Shown here piece by piece: positions 62,428-64,000 of a stretch of DNA of 64,000 bases; within the stretch, counting starts at the first letter, position 1, and each line of letters opens with the position of its first letter. The DNA is from Chthonomonas calidirosea (lineage in GTDB: Bacteria > Armatimonadota > Fimbriimonadia > Fimbriimonadales > Fimbriimonadaceae). Below the pieces are notes generated by a model that worked only from the letters and a program-made list of their open reading frames with translations, searched no databases and was not told where the DNA came from. The stretch spans positions 1 to 64,000 of the forward strand of contig CAMCWC010000004.1 in the NCBI GenBank assembly GCA_945882415.1, written 5' to 3'. Made by a program: the position numbers and the translations under genes.

Positions 62428-64000
62428 TGCAGATATCACTCGCCGGAAGCTGGCAAGTTGCACTCGATCCCAAAGGGGAGTTTCGCGAAAGTCAAATCAA
62501 GAATGTTCCAACGCAATCGGCCATGTTGCCTGGCTCATTGGATGAGAGCGGAATTGGTGAAGTCAATCTCGAACAAGGGTATCTAGGAGGACTCTCTCGA
62601 AAGGTCTCCTATGTTGGTCCAGCCTGGTTTACCAAAACCGTAGCAGTTCCCGACGAGATTCGTAACCAAACGGTCGAGTTAGTGTTAGAACGGTGCCACT
62701 GGTTCTCCGATCTTTGGGTCAATGGTGTGCACATGGGACGCAGAGAAAGCCTGAGCGTCGCGCATCACTATGAATTTGAACTAACAGAAAGTGAGCAAGT
62801 AGAGCTCACGATGAGGATTGACAACACGCCAATCATTCCTATCGGTCGTATTGGACATGCACTCACAGACTGGACCCAAACAAATTGGAACGGCATCATC
62901 GGCGAAATGAGCATAAAGCCGATTGATAACCGAATCAAACTAAAGAGTGTCAGCCGGACCCAAAGCGATTTCTCCATTCGTGGCAAGGCTACCGGGGAGG
63001 TTCACATTGCGTTGTCCGGTGGCGAAACCCTGTACTCAAAGCCGACCGATAGTGATGAATTTCAGATCGACATACCGCTGAACAAATTGCCTGAGTGGAG
63101 CGACGAAAACCCGTCGCTAAATCACCTTCGACTGACTAGCGCAACCGAATCTTGTTCACTTTCCTTGGGACAGAGGACCTTCGTCGCCGAGGGCCGATTC
63201 TTCAAGTTGAATGACCAATTCGTCTTCCTCCGCGGCACTCTTGAGTGCTGCATATTCCCTAAGACTGGCTATCCTCCGATGGATACCGAGTCATGGACCG
63301 GACTCTTTAAGAGAGTGAAAGAGTTCGGTCTCAACCACGTTCGGTTCCATTCTTGGTGCCCGCCAGAAGCCGCTTTCCTCGCTGCAGATGAAGTAGGAGT
63401 CCTGCTTCAAGTCGAATGCCCACTGTGGACCGGTCACTGGGCGCTTAGCTCCGATCCCGAGGTGATGCGCTTCATCCGAGAAGAAGCCTTCCGAATTTTG
63501 GAAGCCTATTCCCACCATCCCTCGTTCGTCCTCTTCTGCCTTGGGAACGAGATGTCATTCTATGGCGAAGAGCCTCCGGTAGATGAACTAATAAATTCTC
63601 TAAAGGCGAAGTATCCGCATATTCTCTTCAACTTCTCGAGCCACGGAACGCATCTGAGTCCGGCTTGCGATTACTATGTGCAAGCCGACAACGGTAAGCC
63701 CGGGGCCGAGAATGAGCCACTACGCGGCAGTACCTGGTTCGGCGTTGGTTCAAGGTTCGACCGCGAAGCGCCAAGTTCCATCCTCAATTGTGATAAGGCA
63801 GCAAATCAGTTTGATCGGCCGGTTATTGCGCATGAAGTTGGCGAATGGGCCGTTTTCCCTGATCTTGCTGAGATACCAAAGTACGACGGTGTTCTGGAAC
63901 CAAGGAATTTTAAGAAGATCGCCGAGCAACTAAAGGAGCGGGGCATGATTGACCAAGCCGCCGACTTCACCAACGCCTCTGGCCATCTAAGCGCGAAGCT
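62427..64000 (+). CDS. Glycoside hydrolase family 2-like enzyme, 3' truncated by window end
   Basis: Starts at GTG 62427, overlapping the DUF5107 stop by one base, and stays open to the window end (about 524 codons). The N-terminal jelly-roll shows GPAWFTKTVAVPDEI and HWFSDLWVNGVHMGR; a middle beta domain follows. The TIM barrel begins near FFKLNDQFVFLRGTLEC; HVRFHSWCPPEAAFLAADEVG is typical; the acid/base glutamate is in LGNEM near 372 and the nucleophile candidate in HEVGEW near 470. No signal peptide is visible, so it may act in the cytoplasm on imported oligosaccharide. The substrate is unknown; GH2 covers beta-galactosidase, -glucuronidase and -mannosidase. Confidence 0.9.
   Translation, partial: MQISLAGSWQVALDPKGEFRESQIKNVPTQSAMLPGSLDESGIGEVNLEQGYLGGLSRKVSYVGPAWFTKTVAVPDEIRNQTVELVLERCHWFSDLWVNGVHMGRRESLSVAHHYEFELTESEQVELTMRIDNTPIIPIGRIGHALTDWTQTNWNGIIGEMSIKPIDNRIKLKSVSRTQSDFSIRGKATGEVHIALSGGETLYSKPTDSDEFQIDIPLNKLPEWSDENPSLNHLRLTSATESCSLSLGQRTFVAEGRFFKLNDQFVFLRGTLECCIFPKTGYPPMDTESWTGLFKRVKEFGLNHVRFHSWCPPEAAFLAADEVGVLLQVECPLWTGHWALSSDPEVMRFIREEAFRILEAYSHHPSFVLFCLGNEMSFYGEEPPVDELINSLKAKYPHILFNFSSHGTHLSPACDYYVQADNGKPGAENEPLRGSTWFGVGSRFDREAPSSILNCDKAANQFDRPVIAHEVGEWAVFPDLAEIPKYDGVLEPRNFKKIAEQLKERGMIDQAADFTNASGHLSAK

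Overview
Organism. The window looks chromosomal, of moderately high GC, with closely packed genes and short gaps. A pseudopilin N-terminus ([20 protein letters not shown], then FPVFAQAK), Tat-exported Gfo/Idh/MocA oxidoreductases, a DUF1080 protein and many plant-polysaccharide enzymes suggest Armatimonadota, perhaps Fimbriimonadia. This is inference from protein style; there is no rRNA marker. I see no tRNA, rRNA, CRISPR array, transposase or phage gene.

Layout. 1-3.6 kb: the 3' end of an RHS/YD-repeat protein with a cysteine-rich tail, overlapped by a small membrane protein that may be its partner. 3.9-11.8 kb: an oxidoreductase facing a leftward ilvB-ilvN-ilvC-ilvA-ilvD operon. Upstream of ilvB lies what reads as a complete transcription attenuator: promoter, leader peptide rich in Leu/Val/Ile, antiterminator and terminator. 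11.8-14.5 kb: an esterase, a small gene behind a short upstream ORF, and a Tat-signal oxidoreductase. 14.5-20.2 kb: cysD and a cysN-cysC fusion (PAPS synthesis), a pseudopilin, a small lipoprotein and a TPR-sulfotransferase. 20.2-26.9 kb: an FAD protein, a VOC protein, a sorbosone-dehydrogenase-like propeller, a GNAT, DUF1080 and another Tat oxidoreductase.

27-45.4 kb is an interspersed xylan-degradation region: GH30 and CE15 rightward; GH8, a CE7-like esterase and a GH36-like protein leftward; GH43 and an amidohydrolase leftward. Between these lie the Hen1/Pnkp RNA-repair operon, whose hen1 start has an unusual hairpin, and RecQ with an AAA ATPase and a DUF1294 protein. 45.6-52.7 kb holds a five-gene cassette: SWIM zinc finger, DUF5691, MoxR ATPase, DUF5682 and VWA. 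52.7-54.4 kb has an HxlR regulator, a SnoaL-like protein and two small proteins. 54.7-64 kb is a LacI-controlled sugar locus: regulator with two identical operator-like sites, ABC binding protein and two permeases, a DUF5107-TPR protein and a GH2 enzyme cut by the window end.

How the genes work together. The xylan enzymes could cut the backbone, remove acetyl and glucuronoyl esters and release xylose. The LacI locus imports and processes an unidentified oligosaccharide. The cys genes probably supply PAPS to the nearby sulfotransferase. Hen1/Pnkp repairs cleaved RNA. The SWIM-to-VWA cassette is a MoxR/VWA system of unknown function.
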